32,833 nt of DNA, taken from NCBI GenBank assembly GCA_017620435.1, contig JAFZQL010000147.1, forward strand, positions 1-32,833, in the 5' to 3' direction. The notes below the pieces were generated by a model. The model did no database searches. It saw only the letters and a list, made by a program, of their open reading frames with translations, and was not told where the DNA came from. Source of the DNA: Erysipelotrichaceae bacterium. Lineage in GTDB: Bacteria > Bacillota_I > Bacilli_A > Erysipelotrichales > Erysipelotrichaceae. The position numbers and the translations under genes were made by a program. The number at the start of each line of letters is the position of its first letter. The first letter of the stretch is position 1. Below are positions 1-7,975 of this stretch, in pieces.

Positions 1-88
1 CTTCCGCTTTTACCGTAATCGGTACATAGGCAAAAAACGATGAAAACAGTAAAGCCACAGAAAGCAGCAGCGTCAGTACTCTCTTCAT
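1..88 (-). CDS. N-terminus of a secreted or membrane protein (partial)
   Basis: The ATG at 86-88 on the minus strand opens a frame that runs off the left edge, so only 29 codons are visible. They begin Met-Lys-Arg, continue with a Leu/Val/Ala/Phe-rich core of about 18 residues and end near a Val-Lys-Ala-Glu stretch that would suit signal peptidase cleavage. This is a typical Gram-positive signal peptide. A GAAAGG ribosome binding site lies about 11 bases upstream. The gene follows the O-antigen-ligase-like gene on the same strand with 59 bases between them, so they may be co-transcribed. The mature domain is outside the window and no function can be given. Confidence 0.6.
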   Translation of the reverse strand, partial: MKRVLTLLLSVALLFSSFFAYVPITVKAE

Positions 89-147
89 TTTTTTATTATC
101 CTTTCATTATGATTAAGATTCATGTGCTTCCTCTTCAATTATATCAT

Positions 148-1665
148 CTATCTTTTTCTATTCCGATGCTTCTTTTCTTTCTTTTCCGGATCAGACAAGG
201 CAGACTCTTCCGTATCACTCAGCTGGGTCAGCAGGATGACAAAAAAGGCAAGAACACACACGCTCAAGGTGGTGGCGGAATTCACAAAACTCTGTGCAAA
301 ATAGGCAAACAGACCGCTGTAAGCAACCAGAGCATCTTTCTTTTCAGACACCTTTGTTTTTACATACAAAAGGAATACCGATGCCCAGCACACGATCCAG
401 GAAACAAGACCCAAGATGCCCATACTCATCAGCATCTGTATCGGTTCGCTGTGTGAAGAAGCGAAGACTCTTTCTCCCGCATCGATATCCTGATAGATGT
501 TGATCAGCAATTCAGGTCCTATACCGAATATCTTTTCTTTCCAGCTGTAATCGTGGAAATAATAATCCAGCGAATACTGCCAGAGTTCTATCCTTCCGTT
601 TCCCATTTCCTTGCCGAAGCTAAGCAGCAGACAGATCGCAGCTGCAGCCGCAAAAAAGACGGATGCAATCGCTACACCGATGATGACCCTGTTTCTGATC
701 TTTGCGTAATCCTTGTTGTCTGTTTTTCTTGTAAGCAAGAGAAGCAAAATACCGGCCGGTAAAAGAAGAGGACCTGCAGCGAATACATAAGGTCCTATGC
801 CGCTTAACCGATAGATACGTGCAGCAAAAAAACCGCACCATCTTATGATCAGCAGTCCTGCGGAAAACCCGATCATCAGATAAGACAGTTTTCTGATATT
901 CGACAGATCAGAAAACAGATAAGGGATCAGGAAAAAGAAACTAAACAGGTAAGCCGGATAAATGCCGTCTGCACCGTTTATCACAGAAGCAATCAGCCCA
1001 GACAGACAGCAGATATAGTAAAAACTTTCTTTTATCCTGTTTTCTTCATTCAGATACAGACAAAGAAAGGCAGGCACCAGCAGGCTCAGATAGCCGACGA
1101 TCCAGTTGCAGTTGCCCAACGTTCCATAGAAACTGTAATAATCCTCTCCCTGTATCCAGGTCCTGAAAGAGAACAGATTCAGTTTTGTTCCTCCCAGGAT
1201 GATCAGTATAAACTCAAACAAGGCAACACACATCAAAGGAAGATAGATCTTCTTTTCCTTGACGGTCCCGCTTTCAAAAGCCATGACAGCCAGGACCAGA
1301 CTGCAGATGCAGAACGATCCGATATGCCATCCGGCATCTCCCGTAAAGGCAGATCCCGGATAATAGGACATCAGTGTAGAGATCAGACTGATCACAGCTA
1401 GACTGATCAGACCGGTCAGAAGCAGATTGTGACGGATCCTGATTTTCCGGTCCCTGATCTTCACGATCAGCAACAGGATAAACAAAGGATCCAGGATCAT
1501 CATCAGGAAACGAAAACAGGATGCTTTGGCTTCCATGATGTCAAAGTAGGCATCCTGTACATATAGTGTCAGAAGAACACCGATCCCGTAAACAAACAGA
1601 GTATATGCAGTTAAAAATACCAGCTGATAGGTTTTATTAAATGTCTTTGTTCTGATATTCTTCAT
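148..1665 (-). CDS. O-antigen ligase / Wzy-like polytopic membrane protein
   Basis: This 505-residue protein has about 11-12 hydrophobic segments and a charged, Lys/Arg-rich cytoplasmic tail. Features of the Wzy_C / O-antigen ligase superfamily are visible. A GTLGNCNW element near residue 180 matches the family's G(T/F)xGNxN motif. Downstream is a large loop with NGRIELW and FGIGPELL, followed by a SHSEPIQMLMSMGILG stretch like the family's HNxxLQxxxExGxxG signature. Members join or polymerise lipid-linked glycans at the outer face of the membrane. No glycosyltransferases are seen nearby, so the glycan is unknown. The start is the ATG at 1665, with an extended -10 just upstream and no good ribosome binding site. 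A teichoic-acid or glycoprotein ligase is an alternative role. Confidence 0.75.
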   Translation of the reverse strand: MKNIRTKTFNKTYQLVFLTAYTLFVYGIGVLLTLYVQDAYFDIMEAKASCFRFLMMILDPLFILLLIVKIRDRKIRIRHNLLLTGLISLAVISLISTLMSYYPGSAFTGDAGWHIGSFCICSLVLAVMAFESGTVKEKKIYLPLMCVALFEFILIILGGTKLNLFSFRTWIQGEDYYSFYGTLGNCNWIVGYLSLLVPAFLCLYLNEENRIKESFYYICCLSGLIASVINGADGIYPAYLFSFFFLIPYLFSDLSNIRKLSYLMIGFSAGLLIIRWCGFFAARIYRLSGIGPYVFAAGPLLLPAGILLLLLTRKTDNKDYAKIRNRVIIGVAIASVFFAAAAAICLLLSFGKEMGNGRIELWQYSLDYYFHDYSWKEKIFGIGPELLINIYQDIDAGERVFASSHSEPIQMLMSMGILGLVSWIVCWASVFLLYVKTKVSEKKDALVAYSGLFAYFAQSFVNSATTLSVCVLAFFVILLTQLSDTEESALSDPEKKEKKHRNRKR

Positions 1666-1680
1666 GATAAGTTCATTTCC

Positions 1681-1689
1681 ATTATAACA
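1681..1689 (-). promoter_or_regulatory. Extended -10 promoter for the O-antigen-ligase-like gene
   Basis: On the minus strand TGTTATAAT (extended -10) sits 15 bases before the ATG at 1665. No convincing -35 is present; TAAACA is the nearest match. Initiation seven bases downstream would leave a leader of only about eight bases. Confidence 0.45.
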
Positions 1690-1707
1690 TCACTTAAATG
1701 CCTGTTT

Positions 1708-1730
1708 AAAAAAGACCGGTTCTTCCGGTC
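1708..1730 (-). terminator. Intrinsic terminator of the PTS/esterase operon
   Basis: On the minus strand a GACCGG/CCGGTC stem with a five-base loop is followed directly by six T residues. It lies 28 bases after the stop codon of the esterase gene and closes the long operon that begins at the PTS IIC gene. Confidence 0.75.
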
Positions 1731-1758
1731 GTGCGTTTTTCTATATCGATGACAGTGC

Positions 1759-2724
1759 TCATTCTGTCTTGAGATAGGCTTCATATACTCTTTGAATACT
1801 GTCTTCCGCCTGCCAGAAGAAATACAGCCGGTCAAAGAAACCGTGTGCCAGTCCCTTGTAGATCAGCAGCGTCACATCCACGCCTTCCTCATCCAGTTTT
1901 TGAGCGAGATCTTCTCCCTGCAGACGCAGATAGTCAAGACCCGCAAGGCAGAATATGGTCTTCGGATAGAAGGAATGATCCTTCATGTACAAAGGTGAAT
2001 TACAGGCGTCTTCTCTTTCTTCTTCTCTGCAGTAGTAAGGCGCCATGATCCCGTCGGCAGGACGAAGTCTGCTGATCAGGCTTCTCTCGAATTCTCCTGT
2101 TTCTCCATACCTTTTAATATCCCATTCTCTGTCATAACGGTCGCTCATCACGACGCATGGATAGTAGAGGATCTGGGCTCTGACTCTTCCCGGATGTTCC
2201 TTCTGTTTCAGGGTTTCCGCCAGGGCCAGATTTCCGCCTGCGGAATCGCCGAACAGGATGATCTTCTTTCCGTCTTTACACAGTTCATCGATGATTCCGC
2301 TGATCTGTTCTACCTGATGGGGATAGACGAATTCCGGAGCCAGATCGTAATCGATGGAATAGGTAACTCTCTTGAATGTCCTGGCGATGTACTTGCAGAC
2401 ATAACGGTAACGGTCTACCGCTCCTGCCCACCATCCGCCTCCGTGGATGAAGACGACCGGTTCATCGCTTTCGATCACAGAGGGAACATACTTCTCCGCC
2501 CTTCCCACTTCAAAGAATTCGAGACTGACGGAAACATCCTTTACCTTGTCGATAAAAGGAAAATCGGGATACTTGTCTCTGTATCTTTCATATCCGACAT
2601 CTCTTCCTTCTACGACCATTCCGGTGTGAGGATATTTCCTGCGGCTGAGATAGTAGTTTGCGCAGACCAGGTCGACGTTGGAATCCTGATAGGTCTGTTT
2701 CGGATCAACGATGATCTTTTTCAT
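1759..2724 (-). CDS. Alpha/beta hydrolase, HSL-type esterase
   Basis: The 321-residue protein has the hallmarks of the hormone-sensitive-lipase (alpha/beta hydrolase fold-3) family. The oxyanion motif HGGGW is at residues 94-98, and the nucleophile elbow GDSAGG places Ser161. Asp264 in a GLDYLR context and His294 in LAHGFF complete the triad. There is no signal peptide, so it acts in the cytoplasm. Such enzymes hydrolyse acyl esters; here it could deacylate an imported esterified sugar or hydrolyse a lactone, which is inference. The ATG overlaps the stop of the preceding RPE-like gene by one base (TAATG), so the two are probably translationally coupled. It is the last gene of the PTS operon. 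Confidence 0.88.
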   Translation of the reverse strand: MKKIIVDPKQTYQDSNVDLVCANYYLSRRKYPHTGMVVEGRDVGYERYRDKYPDFPFIDKVKDVSVSLEFFEVGRAEKYVPSVIESDEPVVFIHGGGWWAGAVDRYRYVCKYIARTFKRVTYSIDYDLAPEFVYPHQVEQISGIIDELCKDGKKIILFGDSAGGNLALAETLKQKEHPGRVRAQILYYPCVVMSDRYDREWDIKRYGETGEFERSLISRLRPADGIMAPYYCREEEREDACNSPLYMKDHSFYPKTIFCLAGLDYLRLQGEDLAQKLDEEGVDVTLLIYKGLAHGFFDRLYFFWQAEDSIQRVYEAYLKTE

Positions 2725-3413
2725 TATTCCGCCTCGTATCCGAGCCCGTTGATATAGTCTTTAATCTGTCTGATGTTTTCCTGAATGGACTGGCCCGGTT
2801 TGAATGCGGTCTTCGATCCCAGAATAAAGATCGTCGCGCCGGCATCCAGCAGTCCCTTGATGTCCGGATAATCGATCGAACCGTCAACGGCGATCTCGAC
2901 GTTCTCGTATCCTCTTTCATCCAGCATCTTTCTGAGTCTTGCGATCTTGTCCAGCATGGATGGATGTATCGTCTTCTCGCCCGCTCTGCTGTCTTTGACG
3001 ATCAGGTTCACAAAGCTGACGAACGGGAAGAATTCCTCGACCATGGATAAAGGCGTACCCGGATAAATAGAAACAGCAGGCTTGCCGCCTCTGGCCAGCA
3101 CTTCCTTGCAGATCTGCATTCCTCCGCAGGTCGTTTCCGCGTAGAAAGTCAGATAATTGCCCTTGATATTCGGATAAACCGCATTGAGGTACTCTTCCGG
3201 ATATTTCGTGGTGATATGGACATCGATCGGAACGTCGAATTTCGCGGCGATCATCGGAACCATGTCCGGAGAAAGCTTGGTAGTTCCATACAGGGTATAA
3301 TCCATCACATCGAAATGGTAATAGGAAACTCCCGCTTCCTGGAGTTCCCTGCATTCTCTTTCCATGTTGAGCAGATCGGCTCTTTCCAGCGATGGTGACA
3401 GTTTGATTTTCAT
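2724..3413 (-). CDS. Divergent ribulose-phosphate 3-epimerase homologue (RPE-like 1)
   Basis: The 229-residue protein is a (beta/alpha)8 barrel of the RPE superfamily. It opens with KLSPSLERADLL, and the four metal ligands of the family are retained at His33, Asp35, His66 and Asp177. The phosphate-binding end (VDGSI followed by ILGSKTAF) is also kept. The substrate loops differ: MDGxFVPN has become MDYTLYGT, the usual HxE after strand 4 is FYAE, and the NPGFGGQ loop is replaced by VKDSRAGEKT. It most resembles the gene at 13719-14390. It probably epimerises a phosphorylated ketose at C3, but perhaps not ribulose 5-phosphate. It sits within the PTS operon, one base overlapping the esterase. 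The ribosome binding site is GAAGGG. Confidence 0.85.
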   Translation of the reverse strand: MKIKLSPSLERADLLNMERECRELQEAGVSYYHFDVMDYTLYGTTKLSPDMVPMIAAKFDVPIDVHITTKYPEEYLNAVYPNIKGNYLTFYAETTCGGMQICKEVLARGGKPAVSIYPGTPLSMVEEFFPFVSFVNLIVKDSRAGEKTIHPSMLDKIARLRKMLDERGYENVEIAVDGSIDYPDIKGLLDAGATIFILGSKTAFKPGQSIQENIRQIKDYINGLGYEAE

Positions 3414-3428
3414 GGCTTTCCCTTCTTT

Positions 3429-4289
3429 CTAGTTCTCCGACTTGATTTCCTGGATGCAGTCGTCCATGGCATCTCTCCAGGTGCGCATCGGACAGTTGAA
3501 AGTCTTCTCGAACAGACTTCCGTCCAGGACGACGTTCTTTTCTCTTGGAGCGAATTTTACGCCCATCAGACACGGTTTAGTCGCATCATCTCCGTATCCC
3601 ATCTTGTGGGCGATATAGCTGAAGTATTCATAACGGGATGCGGCTGTGGTGTTACACAGATGGTAGGTCCCGTATTTGTCCGATGTCAGCAGTTTTTCCA
3701 GCGCTCTGGCGATGTCGACAACATAAGTCGGATTGGAGATCTGGTCTGTCGTATACTGCAGTCCTCTCTCTCCGGCCTCCAGTCTGCTCAGCATCTTCAG
3801 GATCGGATTCCTATCCTTTCCCCCGTGCGCTCCAAACAGCAGCGGCACTCTGATGATGAAACTCTTCGGATTGAAGTATCTGACCAGTTCTTCCGCTTTC
3901 AGCTTGGTCTTGCCGTAGGTATTCACCGGACAGACAGGATCGTCTTCTTTATAAAGTCTGTCAGTATTGCCGTCAAAGACCCCGCCCGTGCTGATATGGA
4001 TCATCGGAATTCCCATGTTTCCGGTAATTAAGGCGATGTTTGCCGGAACGATCGTATTCAGCGCATAGGCTCCCACAGGATCTCTTTGCGCATCATCGAC
4101 ATCCTTGATCCCGGCAATGTGAATATAGCAGTCAGGCTTCTCTGATTCGATCTTCTCTCTTAAAGCCGTGAAGTCATTCAGATCCAGATCCTTTCGTCCT
4201 TTGATCACGACTGTCTCGTGATGTTCGGAAAGGATCTTTGCAACGTCATAACCCAGAAGGCCGTTGCCGCCGTCGAGCATGATTTTCAT
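3429..4289 (-). CDS. RmlD-like NAD(P)-dependent sugar reductase / epimerase (SDR)
   Basis: The 286-residue protein is an extended short-chain dehydrogenase resembling dTDP-4-dehydrorhamnose reductase (RmlD/RfbD). It starts with a Rossmann glycine motif, GGNGLLG at residues 7-13. The catalytic Tyr125 and Lys129 lie in YGKTK, with a Ser-Thr pair near residue 100. RmlD-type enzymes reduce the C4 keto group of an activated sugar. No other rhamnose gene (rmlA, B, C) is nearby, so nucleotide-sugar synthesis is not indicated. In a PTS operon it may instead oxidise or reduce a sugar phosphate, which is inference. It lies five bases downstream of the membrane-protein gene and 15 upstream of RPE-like 1. 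Confidence 0.82.
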   Translation of the reverse strand: MKIMLDGGNGLLGYDVAKILSEHHETVVIKGRKDLDLNDFTALREKIESEKPDCYIHIAGIKDVDDAQRDPVGAYALNTIVPANIALITGNMGIPMIHISTGGVFDGNTDRLYKEDDPVCPVNTYGKTKLKAEELVRYFNPKSFIIRVPLLFGAHGGKDRNPILKMLSRLEAGERGLQYTTDQISNPTYVVDIARALEKLLTSDKYGTYHLCNTTAASRYEYFSYIAHKMGYGDDATKPCLMGVKFAPREKNVVLDGSLFEKTFNCPMRTWRDAMDDCIQEIKSEN

Positions 4290-4294
4290 AATTT

Positions 4295-4957
4295 TTACCC
4301 CAGTCTGCTTTCTGCAAACATGACTATAAATGTAACGATCAGCGATGCCGGGATGCCCAGCAGTCCAAACAGCAGTGCGCTCTTTACGTTCCAGTATCTG
4401 ATATATCCCAGCAGACAGAAGGATCCAAGCAGAAGGATCACTGTTACGACGATCATCTTCCTGAATATGTCTGTCCTTAGTTTTTGTTTGATTTCTTCGG
4501 TTTTTGCTGTCTCTTCTTCTCTTGTCTTGAGATAGACCAGCTCTTTGGTGTAGCCTTCCTTGAAACAGTTCTCCGCATACATTCTTTCCGTAAACAGGTG
4601 CACCGCTTCCGGTACGTTTTCGGAATAGTCCGTATAGATCTTGATCGCCTTCTTGATGATCTCGAACAGAGCCCAGCAGGTGGCGATGATATCCAGCATC
4701 AGCAGTTCTTTCGCGACAGCTTCATTGTTTTGCCTATACCTGAGACAGCACAGGGCAAACAGGAACCACACATCCGCCACCAGAAGCCAGCTGCTTCCTT
4801 TCAGGATGGCGATATTGGAAATGTTCATGCCGGATGTGATGATGGCTGAAGCGGCCTTCTTGTCCAGTCCGGTCGCCTTTACAGTCTTCTCTTCCTTTTC
4901 CGAGAAGTCCTTGTAGGCGTCTTTCCACGGACTGTTTCTTTTATCTTTCATTGCCAT
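4295..4957 (-). CDS. Four-helix membrane protein of unknown function
   Basis: I do not recognise this 220-residue protein. The first ~45 residues are polar. Two hydrophobic segments follow (about residues 50-75 and 82-102), then a charged central helix rich in Glu/Lys with coiled-coil character around residues 130-165. Two more transmembrane segments follow near residues 166-187 and 190-213. The overall layout recalls SLATT-type proteins, but I cannot assign it to that family. It starts at ATG 4957 after an AGGAGA site, nine bases after the metallo-beta-lactamase-fold gene. Tight packing places it in the PTS operon, where no transport role for it is established. Confidence 0.75.
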   Translation of the reverse strand: MAMKDKRNSPWKDAYKDFSEKEEKTVKATGLDKKAASAIITSGMNISNIAILKGSSWLLVADVWFLFALCCLRYRQNNEAVAKELLMLDIIATCWALFEIIKKAIKIYTDYSENVPEAVHLFTERMYAENCFKEGYTKELVYLKTREEETAKTEEIKQKLRTDIFRKMIVVTVILLLGSFCLLGYIRYWNVKSALLFGLLGIPASLIVTFIVMFAESRLG

Positions 4958-4966
4958 AACTGTCTC

Positions 4967-5689
4967 CTAAAACGTATAGTCCGGGGTCATTCTGATCTTG
5001 TCCCGGTAAGATTCGGATATCGGATCCTGCAGCAGGAAGCTGATGATCTTGCGGTCGTCCTTGAAATGGATCGGATAGGCTTCCTTGACATTGCACTTTC
5101 TCATGAAGTAGTCGAACCCTTTCGCATACATCTCTTCCTGGGAAGGATTGAGGATCAGGAATGCCGCGTCGATCGGCGTATCCGAGATTTTGTTGATCTC
5201 CTTATGATAGTCTCTTGCCGCTTCGGCGATCTTTTCTTCTTTCATGTTGGGCCATGACCATTCGTTGAGATGACCCGCATGGTAGATGGTTTCCTTTCCG
5301 GTCTTGACCAGGAAGGCGCATCCGTGGTTGCCATCGCAGGTATCCAATGTCTTGATCGTCAGTCCATGATACTTGTAGGTCTGATCCGGATCGGTGAACA
5401 GGATCTTTTTCAGCGTTTCTTTTTCAATGATGTGACTGTAGAAGAAACGGAAACGGAACTTCTTGTTCTTGATCTTGTCGTTGGCTACGACATAATAGAC
5501 ATTGTCGTTTTTCGCGCCCCAGTGGAAAATGTCCTGGTTGTAGTTGTCGGCAATGGAACCGGATATGAAAACAAACAGCGGTTTATCCTTGCTGATCTTG
5601 GGCATTTTCCCCTGGGAATAGTTGAATATCAAAGAGGCATTCCCGGTCTCGACCAGAACGCCGTCCTGATATATATATGTAACCTTCAT
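4967..5689 (-). CDS. Metallo-beta-lactamase-fold protein with degenerate metal site
   Basis: The 240-residue protein aligns by eye with a Firmicutes family of small MBL-fold hydrolases that usually read SHxHxDHxN after strand 3 and YHAGDLNxW later. Here the first motif is SGSIADNYN (residues 43-51), so three of its four metal ligands are gone. The second is YHAGHLNEW (residues 136-144), with the bridging Asp replaced by His140. The late His208 in YPIHF survives. An intact relative in ascorbate use is the lactonase UlaG, which is longer. This protein is either inactive, structural, or uses a rebuilt site. It starts ten bases after the IIA stop without a clear ribosome binding site and is likely translationally coupled. 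Confidence 0.8.
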   Translation of the reverse strand: MKVTYIYQDGVLVETGNASLIFNYSQGKMPKISKDKPLFVFISGSIADNYNQDIFHWGAKNDNVYYVVANDKIKNKKFRFRFFYSHIIEKETLKKILFTDPDQTYKYHGLTIKTLDTCDGNHGCAFLVKTGKETIYHAGHLNEWSWPNMKEEKIAEAARDYHKEINKISDTPIDAAFLILNPSQEEMYAKGFDYFMRKCNVKEAYPIHFKDDRKIISFLLQDPISESYRDKIRMTPDYTF

Positions 5690-5698
5690 TGTTTTAAA

Positions 5699-6148
5699 TC
5701 AGATTTCAGCTTCCGTAAACAGGCTGTAGAGATCATCTACGCTTTCAGGGTTCAGCGCTCTGTTGAGCGTTTCGTCATCGCCCAATACGATCGCGACCTG
5801 CTGAATGGCCTGCATATGTGATTCGCCGTCGGCTGCAGCCAGCGTGATCATCAGATTGACATCTTCATCTTTTCCTTCAAAACGGAAAGGTTCTTTGACA
5901 TAAGTAATAGACAGCTGTGTCTCATTGACGCCTTTGTCTGAACTTGCGTGCAGCAGCGCTACACCCGGGCACAGTACGAAGTAGGCATTGTGTTCAATGG
6001 CACTCTCAATGATCGCTTCCGTATAGCGAGGCTCGATATAGCCCTGTTCAACCAGTTTCCTGGTAGCGACCTCTACGGCATCTCTCCAGTCCTTGACTGA
6101 GTCGATGATCTCGACGTTTTCATATTTTAATAATTCTTTTAATTCCAT
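5699..6148 (-). CDS. PTS EIIA component, ascorbate/fructose-mannitol type
   Basis: The 149-residue cytoplasmic protein has the EIIA-2 fold. The phosphoryl-acceptor histidine is His67 in VALLHAS, within the usual region after an Ala-Tyr-Phe-Val stretch. It would take phosphate from HPr and pass it to the IIB protein encoded just upstream. Its closest functional match is UlaC-type IIA of the L-ascorbate PTS family. It starts at ATG 6148 with a strong GGAGGG site. A terminator-like hairpin lies between the IIB gene and this gene, so its transcript level may be lower than that of IIB and IIC. Confidence 0.88.
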   Translation of the reverse strand: MELKELLKYENVEIIDSVKDWRDAVEVATRKLVEQGYIEPRYTEAIIESAIEHNAYFVLCPGVALLHASSDKGVNETQLSITYVKEPFRFEGKDEDVNLMITLAAADGESHMQAIQQVAIVLGDDETLNRALNPESVDDLYSLFTEAEI

Positions 6149-6161
6149 ATATCCCTCCTAG

Positions 6162-6197
6162 AAAAATGGGAAGAGGATTTAACGATCCTCCTCCCAT
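6162..6197 (-). terminator. Terminator-like hairpin inside the PTS operon (IIB/IIA gap)
   Basis: A 13-base stem with one mismatch (ATGGGAGGAGGAT pairing with ATCCTCTTCCCAT), a six-base loop and five T residues lies between the stop of the IIB gene and the ribosome binding site of the IIA gene, read on the minus strand. It looks like an attenuating terminator or an RNA-processing/stability element. Genes downstream have no obvious separate promoter. Confidence 0.6.
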
Positions 6198-6217
6198 CTT
6201 TTTGTTACAAACTACTG

Positions 6218-6514
6218 TTATTCTTCGTCAGGGTTTTCTTCGAAGTATTTTTCAAGTACTTCTCTGATCTCATTCTTGTTGACGAGATTATGAATAGCTA
6301 CACATGGTCCGAAGACTTTTACCTGTTCATAGATATCGCCGCCGGCAATATAGAGATCAGCCATTCCTGTAGTGGTATCGCCGATAGAAGTATGTTCTAC
6401 TCTGATATCACCTTTACCCATAGCCTCAAGCACCTTTTCAACGTTCATTCCCAGAATGAGAGATGAACCTAAGCCTGCCTGACACACACAAAGAACTTTT
6501 TTTACTTTTCCCAT
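6218..6514 (-). CDS. PTS EIIB component, ascorbate (Sga/Ula) family
   Basis: This 98-residue protein has the Rossmann-like fold of lactose/ascorbate-type IIB domains. The N-terminal strand VKKVLCVC ends in the phosphocysteine loop CQAGLGSS, with Cys11 as the probable phosphoryl carrier, as in UlaB's CGNGQGSS. It transfers phosphate from the IIA protein to the sugar carried by the IIC protein encoded 21 bases upstream. The start is ATG 6514 after AAGGA. The substrate cannot be read from the sequence. L-ascorbate is the family prototype, but the downstream genes do not form a standard ula pathway. Confidence 0.88.
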   Translation of the reverse strand: MGKVKKVLCVCQAGLGSSLILGMNVEKVLEAMGKGDIRVEHTSIGDTTTGMADLYIAGGDIYEQVKVFGPCVAIHNLVNKNEIREVLEKYFEENPDEE

Positions 6515-6535
6515 ATTCTTCCTTTTAAGAAAGTA

Positions 6536-7903
6536 TTAGGCGTTTTTCTTCTTTCCTAATACGCCGATAACAACGACTGCCAGGAATGCGGCGATAACGA
6601 AGTAGAACATGTTAGGGCCTAAGAGTTTACCCAGCTGATACAGAGGGATAGAAACCAAAGCTGCGTCGGAGTTACCGAATGTAATACCTTCGATTACGAC
6701 TGAACCATATTTGATCAGTAAAGCCGGAACGAAGTGTGATACGAAGCCAACGAGAGCTGCAGCCAGGATAGCACCACGTCTGCCGCCTGTAGCGTTAGCA
6801 ACACATCCGTAAGTAGCGCCAAGGTAGAAGGAACCGATCAGAGAAGGCAGTACGACTGGGAAAGTCGGATCAGCCTGGTTGATGGCGATGTTAACTACGA
6901 AGGCAACCAGATAAGCGATCGTGCAAACGAAGAAGCTTACAAGAACGCCTGTAGGGTAGTAAGGGAATACTACCGGGATATCCAGACCTGCAACTGCGTT
7001 CGGAACGAGTTTCTCGGACAGGCCCTGGAAAGAAGGAGTGATTTCACCGACAACCATACGAACGCCGGCCATCAGGATGAAGATACCCATCGTGAATTCA
7101 AGAGCGTAGTTGATAGAGCCGATGATGAAGTTCGTACCAGCACCGAATGCATTGGATACAACTTCAGGCTTAACAATTAAGCAGATGATAGAAACGATTA
7201 CGTAGATAGCGAACATAACCAGTGACAGAGAAACGTTCCAGTCTCTTAAGAAACGCATCTTCTCAGGGATGTTCATATCTTCTGTTGAATGAGACTTGTC
7301 GCCGAACAGTTTGCCTACGCGACCAGCGATCCAGTAGAAGAATGTGCCGGAGTGAGCGATGGAGATTTCTCTTGTCTGTGTAATTTCACAAACATCTTCG
7401 TAAACCAGAGAAGGCATGACAGCCATGTAAGCGCCACATACCAGACCGCCGGCAACGATTACCTGCCAAGTAGGGAAGCCCATGTTGGTGAACAGGAATG
7501 CGCAGCAGGTTGCGATCCACATCATTTCATGTCCTGTTAAGAAGATGAAAGAGAACTTCGTGAATCTGGCAAGCAGCAGGTTAACGAACATAGCGATAAC
7601 GATGATACCGGAAAGAGCAACACCGTAAGTATCGCCAGCGGCACCGAAAGCACCCTCGTTGGAAGCAACGATACCGGTGAAGCCCATAACATCAGAAGTC
7701 ATGGAGTTCAGAGGTCCTAATGAGTCAACAAGGAACGTGCCTGAGCCGGAAATCAGCTTGTAGCCCAGAATTGTCTTGATCATCGAAGTGATGATGTCAG
7801 ACCAGTCTTTTTTTCTAACGAGCATACCTGCCATGACATACAGTGACAGTAAGATAGCAGGGTTAGAAAGTAACTGAATGATAAAATCAATTACAAATTT
7901 CAT
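6536..7903 (-). CDS. PTS EIIC component, UlaA/SgaT ascorbate family
   Basis: The 455-residue protein is a polytopic permease of the PTS L-ascorbate family (UlaA/SgaT). It opens with a membrane segment over FIIQLLSNPAILLSLYVMAG and a conserved cytoplasmic stretch VRKKDWSDI. It then has about 10-11 hydrophobic segments and a GAIL-rich region near residue 385 typical of UlaA. It would bind the sugar outside and release it as a phosphate ester inside. It heads the eight-gene operon and has a strong AAGGAGG site and its own promoter at 7947-7975 with an overlapping cre. Family specificity includes ascorbate, but other pentitol or sugar-acid substrates are possible. Confidence 0.9.
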   Translation of the reverse strand: MKFVIDFIIQLLSNPAILLSLYVMAGMLVRKKDWSDIITSMIKTILGYKLISGSGTFLVDSLGPLNSMTSDVMGFTGIVASNEGAFGAAGDTYGVALSGIIVIAMFVNLLLARFTKFSFIFLTGHEMMWIATCCAFLFTNMGFPTWQVIVAGGLVCGAYMAVMPSLVYEDVCEITQTREISIAHSGTFFYWIAGRVGKLFGDKSHSTEDMNIPEKMRFLRDWNVSLSLVMFAIYVIVSIICLIVKPEVVSNAFGAGTNFIIGSINYALEFTMGIFILMAGVRMVVGEITPSFQGLSEKLVPNAVAGLDIPVVFPYYPTGVLVSFFVCTIAYLVAFVVNIAINQADPTFPVVLPSLIGSFYLGATYGCVANATGGRRGAILAAALVGFVSHFVPALLIKYGSVVIEGITFGNSDAALVSIPLYQLGKLLGPNMFYFVIAAFLAVVVIGVLGKKKNA

Positions 7904-7946
7904 AAATACTTTTCCTCCTTAAATTAAAATTATTTATGATACTTAT

Positions 7947-7975
7947 ATTTTAAAACCATATGACATAGAGTGCAA
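7947..7975 (-). promoter_or_regulatory. Sigma-A promoter of the PTS operon
   Basis: On the minus strand TTGCAC (-35, 7970-7975) and TAAAAT (-10, 7947-7952) are separated by exactly 17 bases. The AAGGAGG site of the IIC gene follows at 7914-7920. Confidence 0.8.
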
